64,000 nt of DNA from the NCBI GenBank assembly GCA_026414565.1, contig JAOAIT010000009.1, forward strand, positions 186,001 to 250,000. The letters are read 5' to 3'. Position 1 is the stretch's first letter. Each line of letters opens with the position of its first letter. This document shows, one piece after another, positions 29,101-37,304 of this stretch. The notes below the pieces were generated by a model. It was not told the DNA's origin, searched no databases, and worked only from the letters and a program-made list of their open reading frames with translations. The DNA is from Verrucomicrobiia bacterium (GTDB lineage Bacteria; Verrucomicrobiota; Verrucomicrobiia; Limisphaerales; Fontisphaeraceae). The translations under genes and the position numbers were made by a program.

Positions 29101-29835
29101 GGTCTCCGGCAAGATTTTGGCATTGTCGGCATAGTGCGGCTGGTCCAGCAAGTCGAGGTATTCTTTCCAGGCTGCTGCCCAGGCCGTGAAGGCGCGCGGG
29201 AGCTTTTGCATCCAATCTTCCGGCGAACTTTTAGCCAGCAGTCCTAGCTGGTCGTTCAGCCAGCCTTCGGCATTAGGGCGGGTGCGCCAATGGCGGTGCA
29301 ATTCGAGAATCCACTGCCGCGCCAGTCGCTCGGCATCGGGGCCAAGAGATTTCAACCATTGGCGCACCTGAGTCATCCGCGTCTCCTCCTTTGGCGCGAG
29401 CCAGGCATCCCAGAGTTCATCCAGGACCTCCTCCTGCAGCAATCGGGCCTGGGGGGGATCGAGCACTGCCGGTTGGGGGTCAATGTTTAGTTCCAGGAAA
29501 TGACTGCGTATGAGTTCCAGGTTGAAGCTGTGCAGGGTGCGGATGTGGGCGGAGTCCAACAGGGCCAGTTGGTGCTGCACTGCTTCCCGCTCCGATTCTT
29601 TTTGACTCCGTTCCCAGAGTGCGCGGCGCAGGCGTTCCCGCATCTCCGTGGCGGCCGCCTCGGTAAAAGTGACCATGAGGATGCGGTCCAGCGACGTGCG
29701 GGTTGGCGCGTCAAACAACCAATACAAGCACCGGGCCACCAGGGTGCTGGTCTTGCCGGTGCCGGCGCCGGCCATCAGCAGCACGTTGCCGGAGGCTGCG
29801 ACGGCGGCTTGCTGTTGGGCGGTGAGCTGGGGCAT
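26125..29835 (-). CDS. addA: AddA-type helicase-nuclease (UvrD/RecB family)
   Basis: A 1236-residue superfamily 1A helicase with a nuclease end, matching AddA in size and layout. Walker A is AGAGTGKT (22-29); the DEYQDIN Walker B and later helicase motifs such as VKQSIYRFREADPKIF and SIHQSKGLEFP follow. The C-terminal RecB-like PD-(D/E)xK nuclease shows GIADLVVV (1154-) and DYKTD (1170-1174). AddAB processes double-strand breaks for recombination and stops at a Chi-like site. The partner AddB is not next to it, as it usually would be. It follows rmuC with an 11-bp gap, so they are co-transcribed. Confidence 0.9.
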   Translation of the reverse strand: MPQLTAQQQAAVAASGNVLLMAGAGTGKTSTLVARCLYWLFDAPTRTSLDRILMVTFTEAAATEMRERLRRALWERSQKESEREAVQHQLALLDSAHIRTLHSFNLELIRSHFLELNIDPQPAVLDPPQARLLQEEVLDELWDAWLAPKEETRMTQVRQWLKSLGPDAERLARQWILELHRHWRTRPNAEGWLNDQLGLLAKSSPEDWMQKLPRAFTAWAAAWKEYLDLLDQPHYADNAKILPETIHHAKSFAQLIPNGFSTLAEVSACLRAIQKHDTTSNWPKRQAEAGRAPIKKFLQETDLLLAYLPDSDVGGANPLAEDWGIVRPWLTTLLELLREFDQCYTTAKRQQGALDFNDFEQLALRLLYDHGQPSAIAQQWRQRFEFVLVDEYQDINPAQDAILRALSREGREANRFLVGDVKQSIYRFREADPKIFQNYASQWAQAPHCQVLYLNENFRSREAILHFVNQFFAGLMIEKVGGVQYDQRVYLQFGAPDHRQPLSRQSEPEDSRRVELNLIMWGQAAAETEPEEKMEEADEATVESPGGTAAVEADKLKIEARLVAQKLQQLKGQYAVWRPEANKFSPADWRDMVVLLRGPRGRIPAFLHEFNQAGIPLRAEADNFLESQEVKDLLNLLRLLDNPRQDLPLVAVLRSPFVGLKLDDLAAIRLASRKGCLWLALQRWVEQGPAEATANSPQGRVKCFLERYRRWRDLACRGSLITCLETILNETFYDVWCRNQPEGAQRHANVQHFLHLARHFDTLQRQGLHRFLQYVEAYAKLELQVESPQTVPDNCVRLMSIHQSKGLEFPIVVLACLGTRFNLAQEEVLWDDELGLCPRVRGAGLPPYPTLVRKLAQKNNRPELIGEELRLLYVAMTRARDLLILTGSTTQAQWNRWQNRAFLPISAQTIASAQGPLEWLARWWFNHTPTDHLDGASGVNEFLRWRIYPPQSLAQEPASSPAPPSPAASPAQDEDAAAAPLELVQLWTSLANWKYPALAATLEPAKTHVSALRHRAALEHEDVPEGQVLRQTQPPTRHQAAWADQARGMKAGAVHHLFLERLDLSLPPDREHLQQQAAQMMREGLLNEEEIKQLNWSSLIHFWNSDIGRAIRDQAARVHREIPFTARFTAEDLRRTGISLNDKLDNTEFMVVQGIADLVVVLDDELWVLDYKTDHITAEEIADRSAFYALQIQLYGLALGRIFKRRVRHLWLHFLHPGITASIPPIGAETAWNKTS

Positions 29836-29846
29836 GGCCGGAAGCT

Positions 29847-31340
29847 TCAGGACTGAGGCTGCGCCGGCAGCGATTGTGTTGCAAGCGCGTGCTCAATTTC
29901 ACGGGGTTCCCGCAACTGCCGCTCGGACGGCGCAACGCCCAGTTCACGCAGGCGCTCTCCCTGGGGCCGCAGGCGGTACTGATAACTATTCACGGCCGCG
30001 TTGAAAGCCTTGTTGGCTTTTTCCAGCCCTTCGCCCAGATCCCTGAAGTGCCCCAGAAATGTGGTGACCCGGTTGTACAATTCCTTGGCGGCTTCGGCGA
30101 TTTTCTGCGCATTTTGGTTTTGCTGGTAGTACTGCCAGCTTACGGAGACGGAGCGCAGCAGGGCGATTAACGTGGCTGGCGTGGCGAGGAGAATCTTCTG
30201 CTGGGCGGCATAAATCAACAAGTCGCGATCTCCTTCCAGGGCGGCGCTGAAGAGGGACTCCGCCGGAAGAAACAACACCACATAATCCAGGGATTGCGGA
30301 ATCGTCCCGGGATAATTGCGCTTGGCCAGATCGACAATGGTTTGTTTGAGTTTGATGGCGTGGTCCTTGAGGCGCGCCGCGCGCCGCTGGGGATCGGCTT
30401 CCTCCATGGCCTGGCAATAGTCCAGTTCCGGGACTTTGGCGTCCACAATGATGACCCGTTCGCCGGGGAGTTTGATCACCAGATCGGGACGCTGCCCTTC
30501 CACCCCCATTTGCACCTCGAAGTCGCAAAAGCTGCTCATGCCGGCGGCTTCGACAACCCGCCGCAGCGTTTCCTCGCCCCACTTGCCGCGGGCCTGGGAG
30601 TTTCTTAGGACCTGCCGGAATTGCTGGGTTTCCTGGGCAAGTGTGGCGCTTTGTTGATTGAGCGATTCAAGCTGGGCTTTGACCTCCCCCAACACCTTGC
30701 TTTGCAGGGTCTCGGCCTGCTGCAGGCGCTGCTGGTATTGCTGCAGCGATTCCTGCAACGGTTTGAGCAGGCCGGCAATGGCCTCCTGCCGCTGGGCCAA
30801 ATCCCCTTTGGCCGTCTCCTGAAAGCTCTTTAAGGTTTCTGTTGCCAGCCGTAAAAATTCGGGTTGGGTGGCCTTGAGCGCCTCCAAACTCAAGGCCTTA
30901 AATTTATCGGACAAGTCTTGCAGGGCCTTGGCGTGGTTGGCGCGCAATTCCTCCATGGCCTGCTGGTGGGTCTGCTCCTGGCGTTGCAGCAGCTCGCGGG
31001 TGGCGCGCAAATCAGCCTGGGCGGCGGACAATTCGCGGGCGGTTTTTTCCTGGGTATCGCGCAGTCGCGCCAGCTCCTCCCGGGCCTGCTCGCGTTGTAG
31101 TTTTTCCTCCAGTACGGCCCGCTCAAGGTTTTTGACTCCAGCCTCCGCGGCGGCTTGTGCCTGGGCGGCAGATTGCAACTGCGCCCGCAGATGGTTCAAG
31201 TCGGTGTCGCGCTGAGCCAGTTGTTGGCGAAGTTCCTGAAGCAGGGCGGTGTCGGCCGGCGCGGCCCGGCGGCTGCCCAGCAGCCAGCCCATGGCAAATC
31301 CCACCGCGCTGCCGAGGAGGAGGTAAAGCAGGGGTTCCAT
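29847..31340 (-). CDS. rmuC: DNA recombination protein RmuC
   Basis: A 497-residue RmuC family protein. It has one N-terminal membrane anchor (about residues 4-22), a long coiled coil (about 30-235, rich in Glu, Gln and Ala), then the RmuC domain. That domain shows RGKWGEETLRRVVEAAGM, the PDLVIKLPGERVIIVDAKVP segment with Asp and Lys in a nuclease-like arrangement, and GTIPQSLDYVVLFLPAESLFSAAL. RmuC limits recombination between inverted repeats in other bacteria and is thought to act near the membrane. The addA gene follows after 11 bp, linking it to DNA end processing. Confidence 0.93.
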   Translation of the reverse strand: MEPLLYLLLGSAVGFAMGWLLGSRRAAPADTALLQELRQQLAQRDTDLNHLRAQLQSAAQAQAAAEAGVKNLERAVLEEKLQREQAREELARLRDTQEKTARELSAAQADLRATRELLQRQEQTHQQAMEELRANHAKALQDLSDKFKALSLEALKATQPEFLRLATETLKSFQETAKGDLAQRQEAIAGLLKPLQESLQQYQQRLQQAETLQSKVLGEVKAQLESLNQQSATLAQETQQFRQVLRNSQARGKWGEETLRRVVEAAGMSSFCDFEVQMGVEGQRPDLVIKLPGERVIIVDAKVPELDYCQAMEEADPQRRAARLKDHAIKLKQTIVDLAKRNYPGTIPQSLDYVVLFLPAESLFSAALEGDRDLLIYAAQQKILLATPATLIALLRSVSVSWQYYQQNQNAQKIAEAAKELYNRVTTFLGHFRDLGEGLEKANKAFNAAVNSYQYRLRPQGERLRELGVAPSERQLREPREIEHALATQSLPAQPQS

Positions 31341-31455
31341 AATTTATGCGGCCAATCTACGCGCAAACATGGGCGTGCTCAAGCGCGAAACCGGCTGGGT
31401 CTCTTCCTCCTTTACTCCGGCGCGGAATCGAAACCAGCAACCGAATGTCCAACCC

Positions 31456-32676
31456 TCATGGCCGGCGGGGTTCTCTGGATTTGGAGTAAGACTCGTACAG
31501 TTGGTCCCCTAGGAGCACACGCAGAGCGGCCTCGCGCTGCTCACGCAGGGTTTGCAAGGCGGCGGTGCGGGCATCGGGAGTTAGCGCGGGATTGTTGCGA
31601 ATGGCCAATTCCTCCTCGGCGCTGGCCTTTTGGATTTCGTACAGCGGCAGGGTGGCCTCAGGCGGCACCCCCAGCTCCTCGGCCAGCAGGCGGGTTTCCC
31701 GAAACACGGGGTCCTGATTGAGTTTGTATTCCTGGAAACGCTCTCGTCCCAGTTGCCGTTGCAATTCGGCCTCGGCTTGTTTCTGCAACTGCTGGCGTTG
31801 CGCCTCATAGGCCTCCGGCGAGGTGACGGTGGCCCACATGAGCTGGCGCTCGGCCCGGTCCAGAATGCGGAAAATGCCGCGGAATTCCTCCGGGGAGGCA
31901 TCGAATCCCTGCAATATGACGCGGGCGCGGTCAGCGAGGGGGGAGTTGCGCAGGAGAAATTCTTCGAGCTGCTCGGCCGTGAGCAAATGCTCCAGGCGTT
32001 CGCGATATTCGCGCTGGAGGTGGGCGCTGACCAGGGGATCGGGCGGGCGGCCTTCGGCGGCCTGCTGGCGGACATGCTCGGCGAGGCGGCGTTGTAAGGT
32101 TTCCCAGGCATCATAAATGGCGCTGATGGTGGCGGCGGGCAGTTGGCTGAGGACCGGGCCGGTGAACCTGGGGCCGGCCGGTTTATTCCCCGGCGTGGCG
32201 GCACGCTCCTGCGCCTCCCAATCCGCTCCCAGCAGGGCGCGCAACAACTGGCGCCGCTCCCGCTCCAGCAGTTCCAGGGCTGACGCCGCCCGGCTCAACA
32301 CTTCCAGGTCCGGCTCCAACCGCCACCATTGATCATGCTCGGTGGTGATCAGCGCGGCGCGTTTGCGGGCGTAATGCTGATTCACATCGGCCACGATGAT
32401 GTCGCGGATGGTGGCTTCGGGGCAGCCAATGGCGCGCAGGTTGGCAACATACTGAAAATAATCGTCCGATTCCACCTGCCGCCAGTGGAACGTGTTGGTC
32501 TGGATAAAAATGTTGGTGGTGACCACCCGTGCCGGCACAATGACCGGGCGGGCCTCCGTCGCCGTCACCACCACGGGCGGCGGGGCCGGAGGGGGGCGGT
32601 GGCCGGCCTGCCACCACAACCCCAGAAGCAGCAGATTCAGGGCCAGCGAGAGCCCCAACCAAAACCGGGAGCGCAT
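31456..32676 (-). CDS. Membrane-anchored or secreted protein of unknown function
   Basis: A 406-residue protein I cannot place in a named family. The N-terminus MRSRFWLGLSLALNLLLLGLW is a signal anchor or signal peptide, followed by a Pro-rich stretch. The segment LRAIGCPEATIRDIIVADVNQHYARKR (about 85-111) looks like a conserved core. The remainder is mostly helical, rich in Glu, Gln and Arg, with several heptad-like runs, suggesting a coiled coil in the periplasm. No catalytic motif is visible. It is divergent from the methyltransferase-like gene at 32763, with 86 bp between them. Confidence 0.7.
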   Translation of the reverse strand: MRSRFWLGLSLALNLLLLGLWWQAGHRPPPAPPPVVVTATEARPVIVPARVVTTNIFIQTNTFHWRQVESDDYFQYVANLRAIGCPEATIRDIIVADVNQHYARKRAALITTEHDQWWRLEPDLEVLSRAASALELLERERRQLLRALLGADWEAQERAATPGNKPAGPRFTGPVLSQLPAATISAIYDAWETLQRRLAEHVRQQAAEGRPPDPLVSAHLQREYRERLEHLLTAEQLEEFLLRNSPLADRARVILQGFDASPEEFRGIFRILDRAERQLMWATVTSPEAYEAQRQQLQKQAEAELQRQLGRERFQEYKLNQDPVFRETRLLAEELGVPPEATLPLYEIQKASAEEELAIRNNPALTPDARTAALQTLREQREAALRVLLGDQLYESYSKSREPRRP

Positions 32677-32762
32677 ACCCGATGTAATTTGCGCTCGACG
32701 AAGCCCGGAGGCAACGGCTAATTGTAACCTTCGTCAGCAGAATTGCGTCCAAAACCATAACT

Positions 32763-33380
32763 ATGCAGCCATACCAAAAGAAACTCGCTCGTACCGCCCT
32801 GCTGGCCTGCGCGCTGGCCATGGCGGCCCTAACCCCAACCCTCTTTGCCGCGGACACCCCGGCGCCCAAACGCCAGCCGGACGTGGTCTTCGTGCCCACT
32901 CCGCAGGAAGTCGTGGACAAGATGTTGGAGCTGGCTGAAGTGAAGAAGGGGGACATTGTTTATGACTTGGGCTGCGGCGATGGCCGGATTGTGGTGACCG
33001 CCGCCAAGAAATTTGGGGTCAAGGCCTATGGCTTTGACATCAACCCTGAGCGCGTCAAGGAATCCCTCGAAAATGTTAAAACCAATAAAGTCGAGCACCT
33101 GGTAACCATCAAGGAAGCCGACATTTTTGAACTGGACCTGAGCGAGGCCACGGTGGTGACACTGTACCTGCTGCCCGATTTGAACGTGAAATTGATGCCG
33201 CAGCTCCGCAAGCTCAAACCCGGCTCGCGCATCGTCTCCCATGATTTTGACATGCGCGGCGCCAAGCCGCTCAAGGTGGAAAAGGTGGTCGTCAAACGGC
33301 AGGACGGCGACAATTCTTATGTGCATGAAGGCGAGCACACCGTTTATTTGTGGAAGGTGCCCTGGGAAGAGGAAAAATAG
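32763..33380 (+). CDS. SAM-dependent methyltransferase-fold protein with signal peptide
   Basis: A 205-residue class I methyltransferase-like protein. The first 30 residues form a Sec-type signal peptide (KKLART, hydrophobic stretch, LFAADTPAP), so export is predicted. The mature part begins with DVVFVPTPQEVVDKML. The SAM-binding motif I is VYDLGCGDGRIVV (68-75 core), followed by GFDINPE with the ribose-binding acidic residue (Asp92). A later strand holds VVTLYLLPDLN. The acceptor is unknown. A SAM-dependent enzyme outside the cytoplasm would need a SAM source. The PL11 lyase frame overlaps its 3' end. Confidence 0.8.
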   Translation: MQPYQKKLARTALLACALAMAALTPTLFAADTPAPKRQPDVVFVPTPQEVVDKMLELAEVKKGDIVYDLGCGDGRIVVTAAKKFGVKAYGFDINPERVKESLENVKTNKVEHLVTIKEADIFELDLSEATVVTLYLLPDLNVKLMPQLRKLKPGSRIVSHDFDMRGAKPLKVEKVVVKRQDGDNSYVHEGEHTVYLWKVPWEEEK

Positions 33381-35202
33381 TTCCCGCCTTTGCTTCGTCA
33401 GCGCACTCCGGCTGAGTGCCGGAGTGTTTTTGTTTTCAGGGCTGGCCCTGGCCGTGGTGGCCGGCATAGTGCCGCCTGAGGCGTTGGGCCGGGGCACGGT
33501 GGCCCTCCAAACGGCGCCGGGGCGGGTTTACCTTGGCTGGCGGTTGCTAACCACGGATGCGCCGGGAACGGCCTTCCATGTCTATCGCAGCGTCCATGAG
33601 GCTGCGCCCGTCAAATTGACCCGTGAGCCCCTGCGTCGCACGACGGACTTTGTGGACGACGCCGCACCGACCAATGGCGTGGCGGCGTATTTTGTGCGGC
33701 CGGTGGTGCAGGGGGTGGAGCAGGCCATGGGTCGTCCTTGGGTCATCAATCTTTCCCAGGAGCCGCGGCCCTATCTGGCCATTCCCGTGCAGACGCCGCC
33801 GGGTTACCTGCCCAACGATGCCGCCCCTGGTGATCTCGACGGGGACGGGGAATACGAAATCGTACTGCACCAGGCAGGGCGTGGCCGGGACAATTCGCAG
33901 CGGGGACAGACGGATCCGCCCATCCTGGAGGCATACAAGCTGGACGGCACGCGGCTCTGGCGCATCCTCCTGGGCCGCAACATCCGGGAAGGCGCGCATT
34001 ACACGCAATTCCTGGTGTTTGATTTCGACGGAGATGGCCGCGCGGAAGTGGTTTGCAAAACAGCGGATGGGACGGTGGACGGCACCGGGCAGGTGCTGGG
34101 GGATGCCGGGGCGGATTATCGCAGTCCCTCCGGCTATGTGCTGAGCGGGCCGGAATATTTGACGGTGTTTGAGGGACGCACCGGCCGCGCTCTGGTGACC
34201 ACCAACTATCTTCCCCCCCGGGGGGACGTGGCCGCCTGGGGGGATGATTACGGCAACCGCGTGGATCGTTTCCTGGCGGCGGTGGCCTATCTGGATGGAC
34301 AGCGGCCCAGTTTTATCATGTGCCGCGGTTATTATACGCGCACCGTGTTGGTGGCGTGGGACTGGCGGGACGGCCGGTTGACCCGACGTTGGACCTTTGA
34401 CAGCCATGACGGCCCGCCCGCCCGGCGCGAGTACGCCGGCCAGGGGAATCATAACCTGTCCGTGGCCGATGTGGATGGCGACGGGCGCGATGAAATCATT
34501 TATGGGGCCTGCACGGTGGATGACAACGGGCAGGGCCTGTACACCACCGGCCTGGGCCATGGTGACGCCCTGCATGTCGGTGATTTGGACCCCACCCATG
34601 CCGGTTTGGAGGTTTTTGGCATCCATGAAAAAGCTCGCCATCCTCATGGAGTCTCATTTCGAGAGGCCCGCACGGGAAAAATCCTGTGGAGCAAAAGCTC
34701 CGCCGATGTGGGGCGGGGGCTGGCGGCGGACATTGACCCACGGCATCCTGGCACCGAGTGTTGGGCGGCGGGGGCCGGCCTCAGCGGGCTTTGGAACGCC
34801 CGGGGCGAAGTAATTTCCGAGCGGCGGCCCCGCTCCTGCAATTTTGCGGTGTGGTGGGACGCGGACCCCTTGCGGGAGCTGCTGGACCGCAATGTGATCA
34901 CCAAATGGAACTGGGAAACGGCCACGGAGACAACGCTGCTGGTGGCGGAAGGCTGCGCTGCCAACAATGGGACCAAGGCCACCCCGTGTTTGAGCGCCGA
35001 TCTTCTGGGGGACTGGCGGGAGGAGGTGTTGTGGCGGAGCGTGGATGGGCGGGAGCTGCGCCTATACGTTTCCACCCTTCCGGCCGCCTTCCGGTTGCCC
35101 ACCCTCATGCAGGACCGGCAATACCGCCTGGCGGTGGCCTGGCAGAATGTCGCTTACAACCAGCCACCGCATCCCAGTTTCTGGCTCAAGGCGCCGGAAT
35201 AA
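33325..35202 (+). CDS. Rhamnogalacturonan lyase (PL11-like), secreted
   Basis: A polysaccharide lyase of about 625 residues that would cleave pectin rhamnogalacturonan I by β-elimination. The fold is a propeller with calcium-binding D-x-D-x-D-G loops: GDLDGDGEYEIVL, FDFDGDGRAEVV, VADVDGDGRDEII. EGAHYTQFLVFDFDG, AAWGDDYGNRVDRFLA and CRGYYTRTVLVAWDWRDG are family-like stretches. The start is uncertain. The ATG at 33325 gives a signal peptide with a long basic n-region and overlaps the methyltransferase gene by 56 bases; a GTG at 33424 avoids the overlap but has no positive n-region. Confidence 0.85.
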   Translation: MKASTPFICGRCPGKRKNSSRLCFVSALRLSAGVFLFSGLALAVVAGIVPPEALGRGTVALQTAPGRVYLGWRLLTTDAPGTAFHVYRSVHEAAPVKLTREPLRRTTDFVDDAAPTNGVAAYFVRPVVQGVEQAMGRPWVINLSQEPRPYLAIPVQTPPGYLPNDAAPGDLDGDGEYEIVLHQAGRGRDNSQRGQTDPPILEAYKLDGTRLWRILLGRNIREGAHYTQFLVFDFDGDGRAEVVCKTADGTVDGTGQVLGDAGADYRSPSGYVLSGPEYLTVFEGRTGRALVTTNYLPPRGDVAAWGDDYGNRVDRFLAAVAYLDGQRPSFIMCRGYYTRTVLVAWDWRDGRLTRRWTFDSHDGPPARREYAGQGNHNLSVADVDGDGRDEIIYGACTVDDNGQGLYTTGLGHGDALHVGDLDPTHAGLEVFGIHEKARHPHGVSFREARTGKILWSKSSADVGRGLAADIDPRHPGTECWAAGAGLSGLWNARGEVISERRPRSCNFAVWWDADPLRELLDRNVITKWNWETATETTLLVAEGCAANNGTKATPCLSADLLGDWREEVLWRSVDGRELRLYVSTLPAAFRLPTLMQDRQYRLAVAWQNVAYNQPPHPSFWLKAPE

Positions 35203-35237
35203 CAAATCATCTGCCCACGGGGCAGGGCGGGTGCCTG

Positions 35238-35711
35238 TCATTCGGAGCTGGCCACGGGGGAGGGGGTGTTTTGCCGGGCCAGCGCCTTTTCAAACGCCTC
35301 CCAGAACCATGCCGGGGGCCGGATGGGTTTGCCCTGGGCATCGGTGAACCCATGCACGGTGTAGCCGCGGGCCACGGGTTTGCCCGTCTCGCCGTGGACG
35401 ATTTCCACCATACAGCGCAGGCGCGCGCGGCCTTCGGGCGCGGCCCGGACGGTCAACTGCAGCAGGTCATCATAGCGGGCGCGGCCGAGGTATTCGACGT
35501 GGGCTTCAACGAGCGGCAGCAGGACGCCGCGGCGCTCCATTTCCGCGTAGGGCAGCCCCAGGCTGCGGAGCAGCTCGGTCCGGGCGCACTCAAACCATTC
35601 GAGGACCCGGGAGTTGTAGTAAGTGCCCATCTGATCCGTTTCACTGTAACGGACGCGCAAGCTCAGCGTATGCTGATAGGCGGCCGGCGTGGCCGGGCGT
35701 GGCTCATTCAT
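35238..35711 (-). CDS. Acyl-CoA thioesterase, YbgC/FadM type
   Basis: A 157-residue hotdog-fold thioesterase from the ATG at 35711; the frame stays open upstream to 35813, but that part does not look like a protein. The signature LRVRYSETDQMGTYYNSRVLEWFECARTEL is the 4-hydroxybenzoyl-CoA thioesterase type, with the Asp of SETDQMG as the likely catalytic residue (given here in parts: RYSETDQMG, YNSRVLEWFE). ARYDDLLQLTVRA and ARGYTVHGFTDAQGKP follow. The substrate is some acyl-CoA; which one cannot be read. It faces the PL11 lyase gene, with 35 bp between the stops. Confidence 0.9.
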   Translation of the reverse strand: MNEPRPATPAAYQHTLSLRVRYSETDQMGTYYNSRVLEWFECARTELLRSLGLPYAEMERRGVLLPLVEAHVEYLGRARYDDLLQLTVRAAPEGRARLRCMVEIVHGETGKPVARGYTVHGFTDAQGKPIRPPAWFWEAFEKALARQNTPSPVASSE

Positions 35712-35872
35712 GCACAGGATGTTGAACAAGGGCGCCGCCCTTGGCAATGTGAAGATGCGCCCGGAAGCCGTCGTCCAATCCTTATCACGCCGCTCGCTGC
35801 GGTACAGAAACAATCATAAAAAAGGCTGGCTTTTTGCCTGCCGATGGTTGAAATAACCTGTCACAGACACTT

Positions 35873-37198
35873 ATGAAAAAGACCAATACACAGCAAACTG
35901 AAGTCACCCGTCGTAACTTTTTGAAGGGCGCCACCGTCGTGGCGGGCGCCGCCGCCGTGGGTTTCCCCTCGATTCTTCACGCGCAGGCAAACATCACGCT
36001 GAACGCGGCCATCATTGGGCTGGGCGGCCGCGGCTCCGGCGCGGGCAATAATTTCCTCTCCGCGGCCCAAGCCGCCGGCGTGCAGGCCAAGATTGTGGCC
36101 ACCGCGGACATTTTCCCCGGCAAGGCCCGCGACCTGCAGGACAAATGGGGTGTGCCGGAAAACCAGCGGTTCAGCGGTTTTGACAGCTACATCAAGGCCA
36201 TGCAAGTGCCGGGGGTGAACTATGTCATCCTGGCCGAGCCGCCCGGTTTCCGGCCGATTCACTTCAAGACCGCCATCGAGCTGGGCAAGCATGTATTCAC
36301 GGAAAAGCCGGTGGCGACCGACGCCCCGGGCTGCCGCATCATGTACGCGGCCTACGAGATGGCGAAGCAGAAGGGATTGAAAGTGGCCGCCGGCACGCAA
36401 CGGCGCCATCAGGCGGGTTATGTGGAGACCATCAAACGTTTGCAGGACGGGGCAATTGGGGACATCGTCACCCTGCGGGCCTACTGGGTCAACGGCGGCC
36501 CGATCTGGCATCGCGGTGTCAAACCCGGTGTCAGCCCGCTGGAGGTGCAGATTAATAACTGGTACCACTACATCTGGCTGTCCGGCGACCACATTTGCGA
36601 GCAGCACGTGCACAACCTGGACGTCTGCAACTGGATCATGAACGGGCATCCCGTCCGTTGCTGGGGCATGGGCGCCCGCCAGCAACTCGGCGACAAGGCC
36701 GGGGAAATTTGGGACAACTTTGCCGTGGAGTACGAGTATGCCAACGGGGCCCGCATGTACAGCTACTGCGGCCAGATCAAACGCGCGTGGGCCAGTGTCA
36801 GCGAGGCCGTGCATGGCACCCAGGGCACTTCCAACCCCAGCGGCAGCATCACAACCAAGGACGGCCAGCGCTGGCGCAGCAGCCTGCGCTTGCAGAGCAA
36901 TGATCCTTACACCCAGGAGCACATTGACCTCATTAATGCCATCGTTAAAGGCACCGAGTTGAACGAGGCCAAAAATGTGACCGACAGCACCTTGACGGCC
37001 ATCATGGGCCGCGAGGCGGCCTACAGCGGCGGCGAGGTCAAATGGGACGACATCCTGAACAACGAGTTCAAGTACGGACCCGACCTGCTCTACACCGATG
37101 TATCCAAGATGCAGTGGGGCGAGTTCCGCACGCTCAAACCGCCGATGCCCAGCCAGCACAACATTCTGGCCAAGCCGGCGCAGGTCAGCGTGGCTTAA
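35873..37198 (+). CDS. Gfo/Idh/MocA family oxidoreductase, Tat-exported
   Basis: A 441-residue member of the same broad family as the gene at 19321. The Tat motif is TRRNFLKGATVVAG, then a hydrophobic stretch and an ILHAQ cleavage region. The nucleotide fold shows NAAIIGLGGRGSGAGNN and the later TEKPVATDAPGCRIMYAAYE motif with the catalytic-type Lys. The C-terminal domain includes WYHYIWLSGDHICEQHVHNLDVCNW with His residues that may bind substrate. Predicted role: periplasmic NAD(P)-dependent conversion of a sugar; substrate unknown. A strong terminator follows 24 bases after the stop. Confidence 0.88.
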   Translation: MKKTNTQQTEVTRRNFLKGATVVAGAAAVGFPSILHAQANITLNAAIIGLGGRGSGAGNNFLSAAQAAGVQAKIVATADIFPGKARDLQDKWGVPENQRFSGFDSYIKAMQVPGVNYVILAEPPGFRPIHFKTAIELGKHVFTEKPVATDAPGCRIMYAAYEMAKQKGLKVAAGTQRRHQAGYVETIKRLQDGAIGDIVTLRAYWVNGGPIWHRGVKPGVSPLEVQINNWYHYIWLSGDHICEQHVHNLDVCNWIMNGHPVRCWGMGARQQLGDKAGEIWDNFAVEYEYANGARMYSYCGQIKRAWASVSEAVHGTQGTSNPSGSITTKDGQRWRSSLRLQSNDPYTQEHIDLINAIVKGTELNEAKNVTDSTLTAIMGREAAYSGGEVKWDDILNNEFKYGPDLLYTDVSKMQWGEFRTLKPPMPSQHNILAKPAQVSVA

Positions 37199-37222
37199 AC
37201 CCCATTTAACCTGGTTTCACAC

Positions 37223-37254
37223 ACGGGTGGAGTTTCTGCTCCACCCGTTTTTTT
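37223..37254 (+). terminator. Strong rho-independent terminator after the oxidoreductase gene
   Basis: A perfect 10-bp stem ACGGGTGGAG/CTCCACCCGT with a 6-base loop is followed by seven T. It is one of the clearest terminators in the window and ends the unit at 35873-37198. Confidence 0.92.
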
Positions 37255-37304
37255 GTTCTTACTTCAGGCCCTGCCTCTGGCAGGCAGACCAGCCAGGGGA
37301 TGAC

